From: an uncultured Acetatifactor sp.
Lineage (GTDB): Bacteria > Bacillota > Clostridia > Lachnospirales > Lachnospiraceae
Length of the DNA: 6,988 nt
Direction of reading: 5' to 3'
NCBI GenBank assembly: GCA_947644185.1
Contig: CANRZC010000120.1
Location: 1-6,988, forward strand
The notes under the pieces were generated by a model, which saw only the letters and a list, made by a program, of their open reading frames with translations, did no database searches and was not told where the DNA came from. The translations under genes and the position numbers were made by a program. Position 1 is the stretch's first letter, and the number at the start of each line of letters is the position of its first letter. This document shows, one piece after another, positions 5,567-6,988 of this stretch.

Positions 5567-6343
5567 TTATTGATATATCGCCACCTGTGCCGCCAGCTTT
5601 CCCTTCCGCGTCTTACTGGGTTCGCCTACCAAAGTAAACTTTCCGTGGCCTCTGGCATTCACAGTCTCCCCCATTTTCAGCTGACGAGAATTATTCTCAC
5701 AGAGCCGCCCATTTATATATACCTTTCCCCCTCGAAACAATTCCAGGCTCTTTTCCCTGGACAGATTATAAACCTTTGCCAGCACTGCGTCAGCTCGCAG
5801 GGATTGCACCTGTATTGTGGCAGGCGTGGGCTCCTCCCCTGGCAGCTCTCCTGTTTCCTGGGTCAAGCTACACTTCACATGTGTGTGCTTTACTTGGCTT
5901 AAATGCTGGCAGATAAAGTCTGCGATAGCGTCCAAGCAAAATAGGTATGCCTGGTTCTCTCCCACCTTGATGTCTCCCAATGTGCTCCTGTCAATGCCCA
6001 GATTCATCAGGGCACCCAGGAAATCTCTGTGGGACAGCTCCTCTGCAAACTTCTGGGCCAAAGGCGCAATGCGAATGCAGACAATGGGGAAGGGCACCTG
6101 GTATCCCAATTCCTCCGGATCTCCAAAACGCACTACGATTCTGTCTGCGCCCTCATAGCCTCCCTCCAGCTTATATCTGGCATGGGAAAGCTTGCTCTCC
6201 TCCTGCCAGAATATATCCTGTTGGCTTAGCCCCAGGAAACCCGTAAAGGTAAATATGCCCTGCTGAAAGGATTTCTCTGCCAGATCGTGGAATCGATTCC
6301 TAAGCTGCTGTATCTCTTTCTCATCGGAATTCTTTCTATCCAT
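5567..6343 (-). CDS. ylmH: S4-domain RNA-binding protein YlmH
   Basis: A 258-residue cytoplasmic protein of the YlmH family. In Bacillus subtilis YlmH has been linked to ribosome-associated quality control, binding stalled large ribosomal subunits. The N-terminal part has the family's helical start and FTGFLGLSQQD (33-43). The central domain holds the diagnostic HRDFLGALMNLGIDRSTLGDI (105-125). The S4 RNA-binding domain spans about 181-240, with LRADAVLA, NLSREKSLELFRGGKVYING and LKMGETVNARGHGKF. The length is typical. GGAGGA (6356-6351) lies 7 nt before the ATG at 6343. In many Firmicutes ylmH sits with cell-division genes (sepF/ylmF, ylmG, divIVA); here its neighbours are a GTPase gene 33 nt upstream and a membrane protein gene 14 nt downstream, suggesting a relocated, operon-embedded copy. 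The identification is firm; the role is transferred from the family. Confidence 0.92.
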   Translation of the reverse strand: MDRKNSDEKEIQQLRNRFHDLAEKSFQQGIFTFTGFLGLSQQDIFWQEESKLSHARYKLEGGYEGADRIVVRFGDPEELGYQVPFPIVCIRIAPLAQKFAEELSHRDFLGALMNLGIDRSTLGDIKVGENQAYLFCLDAIADFICQHLSQVKHTHVKCSLTQETGELPGEEPTPATIQVQSLRADAVLAKVYNLSREKSLELFRGGKVYINGRLCENNSRQLKMGETVNARGHGKFTLVGEPSKTRKGKLAAQVAIYQ

Positions 6344-6376
6344 CTTCCCATCCTCCGGGGGAAATCTATTCCTACC

Positions 6377-6988
6377 TTAAGAAAAGCTGATGATTGTCTC
6401 CTTTGGAGCCTTTGTCTTCTCCACACGAATGGCATGAAGGATAGGTCCTTCCCCCTTGTAGTCCTCCCAATACTCCTTCGTCACAGTGGCAGTCACCTTG
6501 ACCCATTCCTTCTGCTTTAGGGCCCCTGCCCCCGCAAACTCACAGGCATATCCCAAAAACGACATGTCGTCTGCACAGCAGGTCATTGCCATGCGGCCTG
6601 GCACGAAATAATTCTCTGGGAAATTCTCTGGCTTTAATACCATTGCCACAAACTGCAGCTTCTTGCCCAGATACCGCTCTAAATGGTCCATGGAATCCAG
6701 GTACCAGATGCCATATCCCTGATTGTCCAGCACAATGGTCTCCTGCTGCAGATCGTAGGGCAGATCCTCCTCAAAAATCTCATCTATCTCCCCCTGGGCA
6801 TCCTCAAAGATCACATCTGCAGAGGGGTTTACCGCCTTGATATTCCGCTTGTAGGAATTCAACTGATCCCGCACAGAATCACAGCGATTGAAGATAATCA
6901 TCTCTGATTTGCGGATCATCTCCGCCAGCAGAGAGCGCATATTGGTGTAATACATTGGAAAAGTGGAGCCGTCAATGATGTGATCTTT
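6377..6988 (-). CDS. G3E/COG0523-like GTPase with DUF1980-like C-terminus, 5' end missing
   Basis: Partial gene: the frame runs open past an internal ATG at 6955 to the window edge, adding KDHIIDGSTFP, so the true start is outside. About 203 C-terminal residues are visible. IDGSTFPMYYTNMRSLL followed by MIIFNRCD fits the end of a CobW/G3E GTPase domain, with NRCD (codons 6889-6878) as the NKxD guanine-specificity motif; the P-loop would lie outside the window. A NPSADVIFED stretch (47-56 residues into the visible protein) also fits CobW proteins. The C-terminal 90 residues, with FVPGRMAMTCCADDMSFLG and a WVKVTA strand, resemble the C-terminal domain of YcgQ/TIGR03943 (DUF1980) proteins, which partner a permease and are often near COG0523 metal chaperones. 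A role in metal handling is inferred. It is the first visible gene of the ylmH operon. Its stop is TAA at 6379-6377. Confidence 0.72.
   Translation of the reverse strand, partial: KDHIIDGSTFPMYYTNMRSLLAEMIRKSEMIIFNRCDSVRDQLNSYKRNIKAVNPSADVIFEDAQGEIDEIFEEDLPYDLQQETIVLDNQGYGIWYLDSMDHLERYLGKKLQFVAMVLKPENFPENYFVPGRMAMTCCADDMSFLGYACEFAGAGALKQKEWVKVTATVTKEYWEDYKGEGPILHAIRVEKTKAPKETIISFS

Overview
The window looks like chromosomal DNA from an anaerobic Clostridia-type Firmicute, most likely a gut Lachnospiraceae relative. This rests on GC content near 50%, strong purine-rich Shine-Dalgarno sites, Firmicute gene families (YlmH, CmpB-type membrane protein, VanS-like multi-TM kinase) and an oxygen-sensitive type of cysteine desulfidase. 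The genus is an inference. No mobile element, CRISPR array, tRNA or rRNA was seen.

Layout. On the + strand, 63-1343 encodes a complete UPF0597/CyuA-type L-cysteine desulfidase, preceded by a possible 18-codon leader ORF (13-69) whose last codons overlap the cyuA start. Everything else is on the - strand and converges on cyuA with only a 24-bp gap. Read in the direction of transcription (right to left), there is first a probable operon of three genes. It starts with the 3' part of a G3E/COG0523-like GTPase whose C-terminus resembles the DUF1980/YcgQ CC domain (from the window edge to 6377). Next come the S4-domain RNA-binding protein YlmH (6343-5567) and a CmpB-type (putative ABC-transporter type IV) multi-TM protein with a coiled-coil tail (5552-4575). 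The operon ends at a UUCG-tetraloop hairpin (4528-4551).

A two-component system follows: an OmpR/PhoB-family response regulator (4418-3726) and a large multi-TM sensor histidine kinase (about 3536-1368). The regulator has its own likely promoter region: an extended -10 (TGATAGAAT), a CiaR-like TTTAAG-N5-TTTAAG direct repeat about 50-60 bp upstream of the predicted start, and an imperfect palindrome at the start point. Together these suggest autoregulation.

The unusual part of the window is the junction between regulator and kinase. Such genes normally abut, but here about 190 bp separate the stop codon from the best kinase start. This gap carries three consecutive long inverted repeats (3687-3744, 3645-3685, 3599-3621) without U-tracts. 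The first contains an inverted copy of the regulator's own 3' end, and the last sits under a TTGACA -35-like element. The kinase itself has two charged low-complexity expansions: an acidic-then-basic N-terminal tail and an insertion in the hairpin loop of the phosphoacceptor domain. No wholly new system is evident. The strongest leads are the hairpin cluster, the candidate autoregulatory site and the GTPase-DUF1980-like fusion.
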